Shown piece after piece: positions 43,842 to 52,799 of a stretch of DNA of 64,000 bases (position 1 is its first letter; every line of letters begins with the position of its first letter). The translations under genes were made by a program, and so were the position numbers. This stretch comes from Terriglobia bacterium (GTDB lineage Bacteria; Acidobacteriota; Terriglobia; Bryobacterales; Bryobacteraceae), in assembly GCA_020073145.1 (NCBI GenBank), contig JAIQFS010000028.1:1-64000 (forward strand), in the 5' to 3' direction. The notes under the pieces are model-generated. The model saw only the letters and a list, made by a program, of their open reading frames with translations, had not been told where the DNA came from and did not search any database.

Positions 43842-46170
43842 CGGCGGCTGCGCGCTTTTCGATCACCAATTCGCGATAGCTGTCCACGAGCCGGCGGGTG
43901 ATGGCGGCCATATCCCAGTGGGCCTCCACCTCGGCGCGGGCCCGGGCGGCCATATCGGCCGCGGCTTGGGGATCGGCGAACAATGCCAGGACGCGTTCGG
44001 CGAAGGCGGCGGGGTCATCGGCCAGCGCGCAGAACTCGCCATCCTGGCGCGCGAGCCCTTCGGCGCCGACGGTGGTGGAGACCACGGGAATGCCGGCGGC
44101 GTAGGCTTCGAGCAGTTTGACCCGCACTCCCGAACCGCCCAAGATCGGACACACGAAGAGAGCGTATTGCGACAGGGGGCGGCGGACGTCGTCGACGTAA
44201 CCAAGCATTTCAAGCGAGGTGGAGGAACCGGCGTAAACGTGCGGGGGGGGAGGATCGGATCCGGCCACCACCAGTCTTGCGGCGGGTTGCCGTTCGAGGA
44301 TGAGGGGGAGGACGGAACGCACAAACCAATCGACGGCCACGCGGTTGGGGGTGTGGCGGAAGCTGCCCACGAAGAGCATGGTGAGAGGCTCGCGCCCGCA
44401 GGGGTGGAACTTGTAGCGGGATGTATCGATTCCGGCACGCAAGCCGGTGCGGAGCCGGGGCGCCAAGCCCGGCAGGAAGGAAAGCAGATAGTCGCGATTG
44501 GCAGGTGTGCAGACCTGGACTTGATCCCAGCGCGGCAGCATGCGCAGCTCATAGCGAAGCGCGCGCAGATACTCGACGCGCGCTTTTATTTCTTCGCCTG
44601 CGCCGCGCAGATGCCCCAGGCCGCGGGCGATGGACTGAAAGTAGATGTCATGCTCGAACAGCGCGGTGACGGTGCGGCGGAATCGGCCGGCGTATTGGGC
44701 CATGGCGGTGTATTCGATCTGGAGCACGTCGATGCGGCGGCGAAAGAGCTGACGATGGATGAGCCACTCCACGTCGGGGTTGGCGAACTCGCGCACGGCA
44801 TACGGCAGCAGCGAGCCTAAGCCGCCAGGGCGTTCCTTGGAGCGGACGATCCACTCGGCGGAGGCGCAGAACTCGCGGAGCTCCCGATTGTCGCGTTCCT
44901 GAGCCGGCTCGTCGAGCAGTTCCACCACGTGCACTTCGGCGAGTTTGGCCATTTCGCGTAAGGTCTGATACATGAACACGCCGCCGCCGTGGACGGGAGG
45001 ACAGATGGGATAGGGGGAAACGAATAAGACGCGAAGACGCGACGGAGACGACGCTTCGACCGGCGCGAAGCGGTCGTGATAATAGCCGCCGAGAGGCCGC
45101 AGGAAGGCCTCGGTGTCCGAGATGCAGGCGAGGCGCCGAGCGTTCCGGCGGGAACGGACGGCTTGGGGAAGCTGACGAAAGGCGCGGGCGAGGGCGGCCA
45201 GGTTCGGCCGTCCGGGGGAGTCGCCGAAGAGGACGCTGAGGAGGGCGCCGGCCCAGGCAAACGCAAAATGGGAGGAAAGGCGACGCCATTCGTGGATGTT
45301 CTTCCAGGCGAAGAGCAGGTAATTCTTCTTCAACACCGACTGGATGCGGGCTTCGCTAAAGTGCTTGCCGATGGTGCCGCGATGCTCGTGAAAGACGATG
45401 CTGCGGGGCTGGTAGAGCACCTTCCAGCCGCGCTTCCAGGCCAGATAACCGAGTTCGGTGTCTTCGAGGTAGAAGGGCTCAAGGAGGGGGTCGAAGCCGC
45501 CTAGTTCGAGAAACTTGCGGCGGTCGAAGGCGCTCGATCCGCCGCCGCCGTAAAAACAGGGGAACAGGTCATCGATTTCGGGATCGATGCGATGGCGCAC
45601 TCGCAGGCCGCCATCCTGCCACCAGCCCTGGGTGAGGCCGGTCTCCTCGCGAAGCTTGTCCGGGTCGCTGAAGAAGATCTGACAGGAGACAGCGAACACG
45701 GCGGGATCGCGGAAGGCCTGGAGCAGGGGCGGGAGAAAATCGGGATCGACGCGCATGTCGTTGTTCAACAGGACCACGACATCGTGGCGCGCGGCTTGGA
45801 ACCCTTCGTTGGAGCCGCCGCCGAAGCCGCGGTTGACCGGCAAGGGGACGACCTTGACGGAGGGGAATGCCGAATGCAAGAACTCGACGCTGCCATCGGT
45901 GGAGCCGTTGTCGACGACGATGATTTCACTTTCTGGATTGGCGGAGGTGGCGGCCACCACCGAGGGCAGGTATTTCTCCAACAGGTCTTTCCCGTTCCAA
46001 TTGGGGATCACGATGGAAGCGGCGGAAGCTCGCGGCGGGACGGGTTCCGCGGCCGCACGGCGTCGGCTGAACCAATCCGACAGGAGCAACGCGAGCGCGG
46101 CGCCCGCGATCAGGAAGGGCGACAACAACAGCAGGGGCAGCGCGCGGAGGAATCGCTTGAGGAAGGACAT
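43816..46170 (-). CDS. Two-domain GT2-GT4 glycosyltransferase fusion
   Basis: Start at 46170 (MSFLKRFLRALPLLLLSPFL, a membrane anchor); 784 residues. The first half is GT2 (SIVIPNWNGKDLLEKYLPSV, VVDNGSTDGSVEFLHSAFPS, LLNNDMRVDPDF, FYLEDTELGYLAWKRGW). The second half, from ~residue 390, is GT4 (RLRVLFVSPYPICPPVHGGG, MLFVGSFRHTPNRVAVDWFV, VCPILGGSGVRVKLLEAYAA). Two linkages may be made by one protein. It begins one base after the methyltransferase stop. Confidence 0.92.
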   Translation of the reverse strand: MSFLKRFLRALPLLLLSPFLIAGAALALLLSDWFSRRRAAAEPVPPRASAASIVIPNWNGKDLLEKYLPSVVAATSANPESEIIVVDNGSTDGSVEFLHSAFPSVKVVPLPVNRGFGGGSNEGFQAARHDVVVLLNNDMRVDPDFLPPLLQAFRDPAVFAVSCQIFFSDPDKLREETGLTQGWWQDGGLRVRHRIDPEIDDLFPCFYGGGGSSAFDRRKFLELGGFDPLLEPFYLEDTELGYLAWKRGWKVLYQPRSIVFHEHRGTIGKHFSEARIQSVLKKNYLLFAWKNIHEWRRLSSHFAFAWAGALLSVLFGDSPGRPNLAALARAFRQLPQAVRSRRNARRLACISDTEAFLRPLGGYYHDRFAPVEASSPSRLRVLFVSPYPICPPVHGGGVFMYQTLREMAKLAEVHVVELLDEPAQERDNRELREFCASAEWIVRSKERPGGLGSLLPYAVREFANPDVEWLIHRQLFRRRIDVLQIEYTAMAQYAGRFRRTVTALFEHDIYFQSIARGLGHLRGAGEEIKARVEYLRALRYELRMLPRWDQVQVCTPANRDYLLSFLPGLAPRLRTGLRAGIDTSRYKFHPCGREPLTMLFVGSFRHTPNRVAVDWFVRSVLPLILERQPAARLVVAGSDPPPPHVYAGSSTSLEMLGYVDDVRRPLSQYALFVCPILGGSGVRVKLLEAYAAGIPVVSTTVGAEGLARQDGEFCALADDPAAFAERVLALFADPQAAADMAARARAEVEAHWDMAAITRRLVDSYRELVIEKRAAAVTSASRPA

Positions 46171-46171
46171 G

Positions 46172-47398
46172 TCAGCGGGCGGAGAGATCGGGACCGAGGC
46201 CAATCTTGCGTCCCAACTTGACCCAGCCGGAGCGGCGGTAATACTCCAGCTGTTGTTGGAGGTGGAGAGTCTGGTCCGCGAGCTTCTGCAAACGGCGCGT
46301 CTGTTCTTCCAACTGGTGAGCCCAGGCGGTACGGGTTTCGAGATCCTGCTCGGTCCGGTGTAAGGCTTCAACGCCCTCTTTGAGCTGGGTGTCCAGGTCC
46401 AGGGCCCACCGCGTTCTCTCCTGGACGTCCTGTTCCAGCTCCTTCACCTTGGCCGAGTAGCCGGCGGTCACCCGGGCCAGCTCCTCCTGCAGTTCTACGA
46501 TGCGGGCGCGTCGCTCGACGAGTTCCCGGTCGAGGGTCTGAGCCCATTGATTGCCGCGTTCCAGTTCTTGTTGGACGTGCTGGTGGGCTTCCAGAAGTTG
46601 CTCGTGCTCGCGATGGAGATCGTCGAGCCATTGGTTTTTGGTCTGAAGTTCGGCGGCGAGGAGGGCGATGTGGCGTTCGCGTTCCCGGAGCAAGTTGGCC
46701 GACTGCGGAATGTAGACGAAGGTCGGGTTCCCCATCTGGGGGCGATGGGCGCAGACCGCCAGGAAGAAGTGGGATTCGTCGGGGGCGGTGCGGCCGGCAT
46801 CGACGCGGACATCGGCGGTGCGTCCGGCTTCACAGGGCTGAAACACGACACCCTCGACATGGTTTTCGAGGAAGAGGGACACATCGGGGAAGACGGCCTT
46901 CAGTTCGGAGCCAAACTCGGCAAAATCGAACTCATGGACGTGGAACGGATTGGCGCCGCTGGCGCCGCGCGACTCGGAATAATAGAGGCGGTTGGGAGTG
47001 GAGACGACGAATTGACCGCCGGGAGCGAGGAGGCGCCGCGCCTCGAGGAGCAACTGGCGCCATTCGTGGAGGTGTTCGATGACTTCGAAGGCGACCACCA
47101 GATCGAAGGAGGCATCGGGGTGAGGCAAGGCGGTGCAGGAGGCCTGTTCGAACCGGAGATTGGGCAAGGGGTAGTGAGCGCGCGCGAAATCCACGGCTTC
47201 GGCGGCAGTGTCGGCGCCCACCACGGAGGAGGCCGCGAGCGCCAGTTCCGCGGAACCGTAGCCGGCGCCGCATCCGGCGTCGAGCACGCGCTTGCCGCCG
47301 GCCAGGCGGGCGGCGAAGGTATAGCGCGCCAAGTGTTCGTTCAGCAGATCGACATCCACCTGGCCGGGGATGACACGCTCGCCGGTAAACTCAAGCAC
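46172..47398 (-). CDS. SAM-dependent methyltransferase with long C-terminal coiled coil
   Basis: Residues ~1-190 are a class I methyltransferase: FTGERVIPG, VLDAGCGAGYGSAELALAAS (SAM site), FDLVVAFEVIEHLHEWRQLL and FVVSTPNRLYYS. From ~235 to ~390 the protein is a heptad-rich coiled coil with W-A-x-x-L repeats; two pairs of Trp are spaced exactly 28 residues apart. The C-terminus is basic (WVKLGRKIGLG). It overlaps the Wzt-like gene by eight bases. The arrangement resembles WbdD-type chain terminators, but the kinase domain of WbdD is absent. Confidence 0.85.
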   Translation of the reverse strand: MLEFTGERVIPGQVDVDLLNEHLARYTFAARLAGGKRVLDAGCGAGYGSAELALAASSVVGADTAAEAVDFARAHYPLPNLRFEQASCTALPHPDASFDLVVAFEVIEHLHEWRQLLLEARRLLAPGGQFVVSTPNRLYYSESRGASGANPFHVHEFDFAEFGSELKAVFPDVSLFLENHVEGVVFQPCEAGRTADVRVDAGRTAPDESHFFLAVCAHRPQMGNPTFVYIPQSANLLRERERHIALLAAELQTKNQWLDDLHREHEQLLEAHQHVQQELERGNQWAQTLDRELVERRARIVELQEELARVTAGYSAKVKELEQDVQERTRWALDLDTQLKEGVEALHRTEQDLETRTAWAHQLEEQTRRLQKLADQTLHLQQQLEYYRRSGWVKLGRKIGLGPDLSAR

Positions 47399-48716
47399 GG
47401 GGATGCTCCACCAGCGGGGCAGCCTGGCCGCGCGGGGCGCCGAGGCGGGAGTTCACGTCCACGCGGCAGGGAATATGAATATATCCGTAGACCTCTCCTT
47501 GGGAGCGCTCCATCTGCAGAACGATGGCGTTGTCGATCCAATCGCAGACCGTGAAATCGTGCAAGGAACCGTCGGAAATTGCCGGAGAGAAGGAGAACGC
47601 GGCCGGATAGAGTTCGGGCAGGTCGGTATGAAAATCCACGGTCAGGATGTCGCCAGGACGCAGGGGCGACAGCGTGCAGTCTTCGCGCGCAGTATCAGTG
47701 CCCCAAAAATCGATGCCTAACTGGTTGCGCAGCATGAAGCCGACGATGGGGTTGGGGAGGTGGTCGTGAGCGCGTACGCTGATGCGGATCAGGATGCGCG
47801 AGCCGGGCTCGAGCCAATGCAGCGGGTAGCCCTGCTGGTTCAGCACGACGATCCCCAAGACTACGGCGCGGCCATCGCCGTAGCGGCGATCGATATTGGG
47901 GAGGTTTTCGACGGTTTCGGGTGAGGAGGCTACTGGCCCCAGTGCGGCTTCGCCGGAATGCGCGTGGCGCAGGAGGTAGCGGGAGTCCTTGGCCGTCATG
48001 GCCGCCAGATAGTCGCCGACGACCTGCTCGGGGGAGCCGAGGCCGGCCATACGTCCGTGGTCGAGCCAAAGGACGCGGTCACCCACGGCTTTGACGTCGG
48101 CCAGGGAGTGGGAGACGAACAGAATGGTGACGCCGCGGGCGCGGAGCTCGTGAACTTTGCGCATGCAGCGCTGGCGAAAGCCCAGGTCGCCGACGGCCAG
48201 GGCTTCATCGACGAGCAGGATCTCGGGATCGACATGAACGGCGATGGCGAAGGCCAGCCTGACCACCATGCCGCTGGAATAGGTGCGGACGGGCTGGTTG
48301 AGGAAGCGGCCAATTTCTGCGAAATCCTCGATATCCCGATACTTTTGGTCGATCTGGCGAGTGGTCAGTCCCAGGATGGCGCCATTGAGGTAGAGGTTAT
48401 CACGGCCGGTAAACTCAGGGTTGAAGCCTGCGCCGAGTTCGAGCAAGGCGGCGACGCGGCCGGAGACCTCGACGGCGCCCTCGGTGGGCTGCAGAATGCC
48501 GGCGACGATTTGCAGCAGAGTACTTTTGCCGGAGCCGTTCTCACCGAGGATGCAGAAGGTTTCGCCGCGCTGGACCTCGAAGGAGACGTCGCGCAGCGCC
48601 CAGAAGTCGCGATGGCGTTTCCAACGATTGAGGGAAAGAAGCTCTCCGAGACGGTCTCCGGGCGCGTCGTAGATGCCGTAGCTCTTGGAGACACTCTGGA
48701 ACTGGACGCTCTTCAC
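47391..48716 (-). CDS. wzt: Wzt-like ABC transporter ATPase for polysaccharide export
   Basis: The 441-residue protein has an ABC domain with Walker A LGENGSGKSTLLQIVAGILQ, signature TYSSGMVVRLAFAIAVH and Walker B ILLVDEALAVGD. A C-terminal ~170-residue Wzt-C carbohydrate-binding-like domain follows (RAVVLGIVVLNQQG, RILIRISVRAHDHLPNPIVG, FMLRNQLGIDFWGTD). Such C-domains recognise the terminated glycan. No Wzm permease is in the window. Confidence 0.93.
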   Translation of the reverse strand: MKSVQFQSVSKSYGIYDAPGDRLGELLSLNRWKRHRDFWALRDVSFEVQRGETFCILGENGSGKSTLLQIVAGILQPTEGAVEVSGRVAALLELGAGFNPEFTGRDNLYLNGAILGLTTRQIDQKYRDIEDFAEIGRFLNQPVRTYSSGMVVRLAFAIAVHVDPEILLVDEALAVGDLGFRQRCMRKVHELRARGVTILFVSHSLADVKAVGDRVLWLDHGRMAGLGSPEQVVGDYLAAMTAKDSRYLLRHAHSGEAALGPVASSPETVENLPNIDRRYGDGRAVVLGIVVLNQQGYPLHWLEPGSRILIRISVRAHDHLPNPIVGFMLRNQLGIDFWGTDTAREDCTLSPLRPGDILTVDFHTDLPELYPAAFSFSPAISDGSLHDFTVCDWIDNAIVLQMERSQGEVYGYIHIPCRVDVNSRLGAPRGQAAPLVEHPRA

Positions 48717-49234
48717 AAGGATCAGGAGAAAGACCAGTGTATCGGAAGTGCAGTGGAGGTTGGGGGTGGGAAGAAATCAGTGGGAAGAAATCGCAAAGGC
48801 GGCCGCCTGCCCCTCCTGTCATCGCCGAACTCGCGAGCCGGACCGACAAGCGGTATAACACCGCGGCGCCAACAGCTAAATTCCTAGGGCGCGTCAGGAC
48901 TCGCGGCCGGTCAGCCGAGGAAGCCGGTAGCCGCCTTCATAGTGGATTGGTTCTATGCACTTCCTCCTTGCAAGTGGCGCCCCCTCATCAGGGGTCACAT
49001 TACACCCTCTTCAGAGAAAAGGGTCCGGAGAACGGAAAGAACCGTTCCCAACCACAATATGCTCCCCAATTCGCGAAATGTCAAGGAGTCCGGAGATGGC
49101 GGCGCATGGGGTGACCTTCCGTCCGATGCGACGCAAGAATCCACGCTGTTTATCTTCTGGGGGGGCGGCTGATATAATCCGGAAAGCACCGCGGCCCCGG
49201 GAGTTCCCGCGGCCGACCAGGAGGTTTTGTCTTC
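48717..49234. other. 518-base intergenic region
   Basis: No credible gene. It holds the probable promoter for the gene at 49235 and a 14-base direct repeat (TGGGAAGAAATC, twice near 48768-48793). An imperfect GC palindrome (CCGCGGCCCCGGGAGTTCCC, about 49189-49208) precedes the coding start. No terminator with a T run was seen for either flank. Confidence 0.6.
49173..49178 (+). promoter_or_regulatory. Candidate -10 box (TATAAT)
   Basis: TATAAT at 49173 is a perfect -10 hexamer about 60 bases before the secreted protein at 49235. A weak TTTATC lies 18 bases upstream as a possible -35. A GC-rich palindrome lies between it and the start codon. Confidence 0.5.
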
Positions 49235-50068
49235 ATGCGATTCTTCGGCTTGATCCTGATCACTCTGGGAGTGACAGTGTGTTGGCTGGCGGTTCCCAGC
49301 GCCGCCCAGACTCCAGCCGGGCAAGCGCCGGGGGCGAGCGCGCCCTCGAACCTACCGCCTCCAGGCGGAAGCGTTCAGACCCCAGGCGCCAGGCGAGGCG
49401 GACTTCGCCCGCCGGCGGTGACGGGGCCGACGCCACGGCTACCCGACGGCAAACCGGATTTCTCGGGCGTCTGGCGTCCGGACAACAATTTTGTGGGCGA
49501 CCTGACGCGGGCACTCAAGCCGGGTGAGTCGATCTCGCTCAAGCCGGAATGGGAGAAGATTTTTAAGTCCCGCAAAGCCGGTGACGATCCGGAAGCCAAT
49601 TGCCTGCCGACGGGAGTGCCGCGGATGGCGCCTTATCCCTGGACGATTGCTCAGGCTCCGGGGCGCCTCTTCTTCATCTTCGAGGGGAACATCCACAGTT
49701 TCCGGCAGATCTTCATGGACGGTCGAAAGCACACCGAGGATCCGGACCCGACGTGGTATGGGGAATCCATCGGGCATTGGGAGGGCGACACCCTGGTGGT
49801 CGATACGGTCGGATTCAACGACAAATTCTGGTTCGATTTTGCAGGCCACCCGCATACCGAAAAACTCCACACCATCGAACGCTATACGCGGACCGATCTG
49901 GGGACGCTGGTAGACGAAGTCACCGTTGAGGATCCCGGCGCGTACACCAAACCGTTCACGATTGTCGGCAGGAATCGCCTCGACCCAAAAGGCGAGATCA
50001 TGGAGTATATCTGCCAAGAGAACAATCAGGATCCGACCCACATCACGGGTCCGGCGGCACCGCTCTAG
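49235..50068 (+). CDS. Secreted PDGKPDFSGVW-family protein
   Basis: AGGAGG precedes the ATG. Signal peptide (MRFFGLILITLGVTVCWLAV) and a Pro/Gly-rich linker lead into RLPDGKPDFSGVWRPDNNFV, CLPTGVPRMAPYPWTIAQAP, ESIGHWEGDTLVVDTVGFND, LHTIERYTRTDLGTLVDEVT and EYICQENNQDP. This is a large, uncharacterised secreted family very common in Solibacter-type acidobacteria and soil proteobacteria. 277 residues. Confidence 0.85.
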   Translation: MRFFGLILITLGVTVCWLAVPSAAQTPAGQAPGASAPSNLPPPGGSVQTPGARRGGLRPPAVTGPTPRLPDGKPDFSGVWRPDNNFVGDLTRALKPGESISLKPEWEKIFKSRKAGDDPEANCLPTGVPRMAPYPWTIAQAPGRLFFIFEGNIHSFRQIFMDGRKHTEDPDPTWYGESIGHWEGDTLVVDTVGFNDKFWFDFAGHPHTEKLHTIERYTRTDLGTLVDEVTVEDPGAYTKPFTIVGRNRLDPKGEIMEYICQENNQDPTHITGPAAPL

Positions 50069-50127
50069 ACTGAGGGAAAGCCAAGGAGTCCGGTTTTCGG
50101 GAAGCCGCCTTGGTCGTAGGGGGCCGC

Positions 50128-50355
50128 TTAGGAATTGGTCCGGTCTTTGGGACGTTTGGCCCGGCTGGCCCAGTAGTTTTTCATGCGTTTGGAAACCTCG
50201 GCGCGTTCCTTCGCACCCATCGATTTCCTGCCGCGGCGTTTTGAAGGCGTGGGCACCGGTCCCGTCGTCCCCTGGAGTTCTTCCAGTTGAGCAATGATCC
50301 GCTCCAATTGCTCCTTCCGGGCGCGTAACTCACCGATTGCCTTGTAAAGGTCCAT
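50128..50355 (-). CDS. Small basic coiled-coil protein, 75 aa
   Basis: It reads MDLYKAIGELRARKEQLERI, then IAQLEELQG, a Pro/Thr linker and a basic tail with RRGRKSMGAKERAEVSKRMK and NYWASR. The pattern of a short coiled coil plus a G-R-K-S-M-x-x-x-E-R-x-x-V-S-x-R-M-x-x-Y-W-A motif is shared by many small acidobacterial proteins, probably nucleic-acid binding. GGAGG precedes the ATG. Confidence 0.65.
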   Translation of the reverse strand: MDLYKAIGELRARKEQLERIIAQLEELQGTTGPVPTPSKRRGRKSMGAKERAEVSKRMKNYWASRAKRPKDRTNS

Positions 50356-50438
50356 GGCGCCCCTCCTCCAGTGAGGGGAAAAACCCGCGTTTTGCCAATT
50401 TTAGCATTGGCGAAGCCGGGGGGAGAATCCGAATCGCC

Positions 50439-51317
50439 CTAGTTTCCCTGTTTTTGCTGGTCCAGGATGGCGTGAAAAGCCGTCTCCTGGATGTCCAGCT
50501 CCGCTTGATAACCCGCGGGATCGATGAAGGGGTTGGAGCCCTTGCCCAGCCTGGGGTACTTTTCGGCCAAGTTGTACATTGCGGGATGCGAACCCAACGG
50601 GACATCGCACGGGAGCGCGCGCAGAATCTTGAAGCTCCGCAAGTATTCATCGGCGATCTGGGGAATCTCGGGATTGTTGACGAGCTTGAATCCGGGGTTG
50701 ACGCCGACGCTGCCGATGATCACCACGTCGTACGACTTGCCGCCGTCTTGAACCTTAAGGGTCCAGGTGGTGCAGCCGCGCGTGTGGCCAGGAGTCAGGT
50801 GGGCCACTAATATCGTGCCACCCAGGGTCACCGGGTCTCCATCGTGGAGAATGCGGTCAATGGGATGCGGCTTGTTGCCCGGCGTCATCGCGTGGAGGGC
50901 GGGAACATCCTGCTCCATGGCCATGACGCGGGCACCGGTCAGTTCCTTGACCATGGCGTCGCCCTGCATATGGTCGGCGTGAGCATGGCTTCCGAGCAGG
51001 ATCTTGACGTCGCTCCACCGGAAGCCGAGCTTCTCCACCGAAGAGCGGATGATGGGGACGGTGCGCTCGTAGTCGCTATTGATGAGGATCAGCCCGTCCG
51101 GAGTCGCAATGAGAAACGACGCCAGCGACTCAGTGCCGACGTAATACAGATTCCCGATGATCTTGTGCGGAGGAAACTGTGTGTCCTGTTGCTCCCGGGT
51201 ACCGACGTTACGCCGGAAGAGTTCTTCGAGAGTCCAGACTTTCGTGCCTTGGGCGGCCAGCGACGAAGCGCTCAAACAGCAAGCCAGGATGGCCGGAAGC
51301 AGGTGGAGGGCTCGCAT
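50439..51317 (-). CDS. Subclass B3-like metallo-beta-lactamase-fold hydrolase
   Basis: The 292-residue secreted protein (MRALHLLPAILACCLSASSL) has the zinc motif SHAHADH (His111, His113, Asp115, His116), LTPGHTRGC and GSHPAMYNLAEKYPRLGKGS (third His of the second site). NPFIDPAGYQAELD near the C-terminus is typical of B3 enzymes. Beta-lactamase activity is likely but not provable from sequence; other MBL-fold hydrolases look similar. Confidence 0.85.
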   Translation of the reverse strand: MRALHLLPAILACCLSASSLAAQGTKVWTLEELFRRNVGTREQQDTQFPPHKIIGNLYYVGTESLASFLIATPDGLILINSDYERTVPIIRSSVEKLGFRWSDVKILLGSHAHADHMQGDAMVKELTGARVMAMEQDVPALHAMTPGNKPHPIDRILHDGDPVTLGGTILVAHLTPGHTRGCTTWTLKVQDGGKSYDVVIIGSVGVNPGFKLVNNPEIPQIADEYLRSFKILRALPCDVPLGSHPAMYNLAEKYPRLGKGSNPFIDPAGYQAELDIQETAFHAILDQQKQGN

Positions 51318-51462
51318 TGTCGGTCAGCATATCACAAGGAAGCCGGGAGGATTCGAGCGGTGCGGTGGCCAGAGGTGCGGCGGCCAGCCAGGAAGACCGC
51401 GGACGGGGGACTCTGGCGCGGGGGGGCAACCCACTGGAATTCTGGTACATTGAGAAATTCCC

Positions 51463-52386
51463 ATGCGCAATGTCGTGATCATTGGTTCCGGGTGTGCTGG
51501 TAATACGGCGGCGGTGTATGCCGCGCGCGCCAATCTGAAGCCGCTGGTGGTGAGCGGCCACGAGGCCGGCGGCCAGCTTTCGTTAACCACGCTGGTGGAG
51601 AACTTTCCCGGCTTTCCGGAGGGCATCAACGGGCCGGACCTGGTCGAGAACATTAAGAAGCAGGCGGAACATTTCGGCGCGGAATATGTGCACGGTAACG
51701 TGCTCGAAGCCGACCTGTCGCAACGTCCGTTCCGGCTGAATGTGGAAGGGGAATGGACGGAAACGCGCACGGTGATTGTGGCGTCGGGGGCTTCGGCGCG
51801 TTGGCTGGGCCTGCCATCGGAACAGAAGCTGATCGGCCACGGGGTCAGCTCGTGCGCGACGTGCGACGGGTTCTTCTACCGCAACAAGAAGATCATGGTG
51901 ATTGGCGGCGGAGACTCCGCGATGGAGGAAGCGAACTTCCTGACGCGCTTTGGCCAGGAAGTCGCACTGGTCCACCGGCGGGAGGAATTCCGCGCCTCCA
52001 AGATCATGCTGGACCGGGTGCGCGCCAACCCTAAAGTCAAACTTCTCACCAATACGGTGGTGGAGGAGATCTTCGATGTATCGAAGGACTTGGTCACCGG
52101 CGCGCGTTTGCACAACGTCAAGACGGGGCAGACCTGGGACGAGCCCGTGGATGGGTTCTTCGTGGCCATTGGCCACATTCCCAATACGGCCGTGTTCCAA
52201 GGCCAGATCCTGACCGATGCGGACGGATACATCCTCTCGCAGGGCGGTGCGCGCACCAACGTGAAGGGCGTCTTTCACGCCGGCGACGTCCAGGACCGCA
52301 CGTACCGTCAGGCCATCACCGCCGCCGGAGCGGGATGCATGGCCGCCATCGAGGCCGAGCGGTTTCTGGAAGCGGAGGGACACTGA
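51463..52386 (+). CDS. trxB: Thioredoxin reductase
   Basis: The 307-residue flavoenzyme transfers electrons from NADPH to thioredoxin. FAD site IIGSGCAGNTAAVYAARANL (with Cys in place of the usual Pro), the GGQLSLTTLVENFPGFPEGI loop, the redox pair SSCATCDGFF (Cys131, Cys134), the NADPH loop IGGGDSAMEEANFLTRFGQE, and GVFHAGDVQD near the end. The following ridA is five bases downstream. Confidence 0.95.
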   Translation: MRNVVIIGSGCAGNTAAVYAARANLKPLVVSGHEAGGQLSLTTLVENFPGFPEGINGPDLVENIKKQAEHFGAEYVHGNVLEADLSQRPFRLNVEGEWTETRTVIVASGASARWLGLPSEQKLIGHGVSSCATCDGFFYRNKKIMVIGGGDSAMEEANFLTRFGQEVALVHRREEFRASKIMLDRVRANPKVKLLTNTVVEEIFDVSKDLVTGARLHNVKTGQTWDEPVDGFFVAIGHIPNTAVFQGQILTDADGYILSQGGARTNVKGVFHAGDVQDRTYRQAITAAGAGCMAAIEAERFLEAEGH

Positions 52387-52390
52387 AGCT

Positions 52391-52753
52391 ATGATCGAGC
52401 GGATTCATCCACCGGGAGCGCCGGCGCCGCGCGGGCCCTATTCGCCGGCGGTGCGGGGCGGGGACTTCATCTTCGTTTCAGGGCAGGTGCCTCCGGAACC
52501 CGGCGACATCGGGCACGAAACCCGGCAAGTGCTGAACAACCTCAAGGGCATCCTGGAAGGCTGCGGAGCGACGCTGGCGGACGTGGTCAAATGCTCCGTG
52601 TTTCTGGCCGACGGCAGAGATTTTGCCGGCATGAACGCGGTCTACGCGGAATTCTTCGGCGAGTCGAAGCCGGCGCGCAGTACGGTAGTCACCGGGTTCG
52701 CGATTCCGAACATCAAAGTAGAAATCGACGCCATCGTGTACAAGCCGCGGTAG
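52391..52753 (+). CDS. ridA: RidA-family enamine/imine deaminase
   Basis: The 120-residue protein has the RidA signatures PAPRGPYSPAVRGGDFIFVS, GQVPPEPGDIGHETRQVLNN, LKGILEGCGATLADVVKCSV, FGESKPARSTV and the C-terminal KVEIDAIVY. RidA detoxifies 2-aminoacrylate from PLP enzymes. Overall length and the catalytic Arg (ARSTV) are normal. Likely cotranscribed with trxB. Confidence 0.94.
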   Translation: MIERIHPPGAPAPRGPYSPAVRGGDFIFVSGQVPPEPGDIGHETRQVLNNLKGILEGCGATLADVVKCSVFLADGRDFAGMNAVYAEFFGESKPARSTVVTGFAIPNIKVEIDAIVYKPR

Positions 52754-52799
52754 CGTGTCCGCGGGCTGGAAGCCGGTCCCACACCTGGCGAACGGCGGG

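Noticed and set aside
48766-48793. Direct repeat TGGGAAGAAATC as an operator for wzt
   Set aside because: Only two adjacent copies just upstream of the wzt start, with no nearby promoter elements; noted but not supported.
50356-50412. Intrinsic terminator after the metallo-beta-lactamase gene (GCCAAT...ATTGGC)
   Set aside because: Stem of only six pairs, and the T run comes after an interruption; too weak to list.
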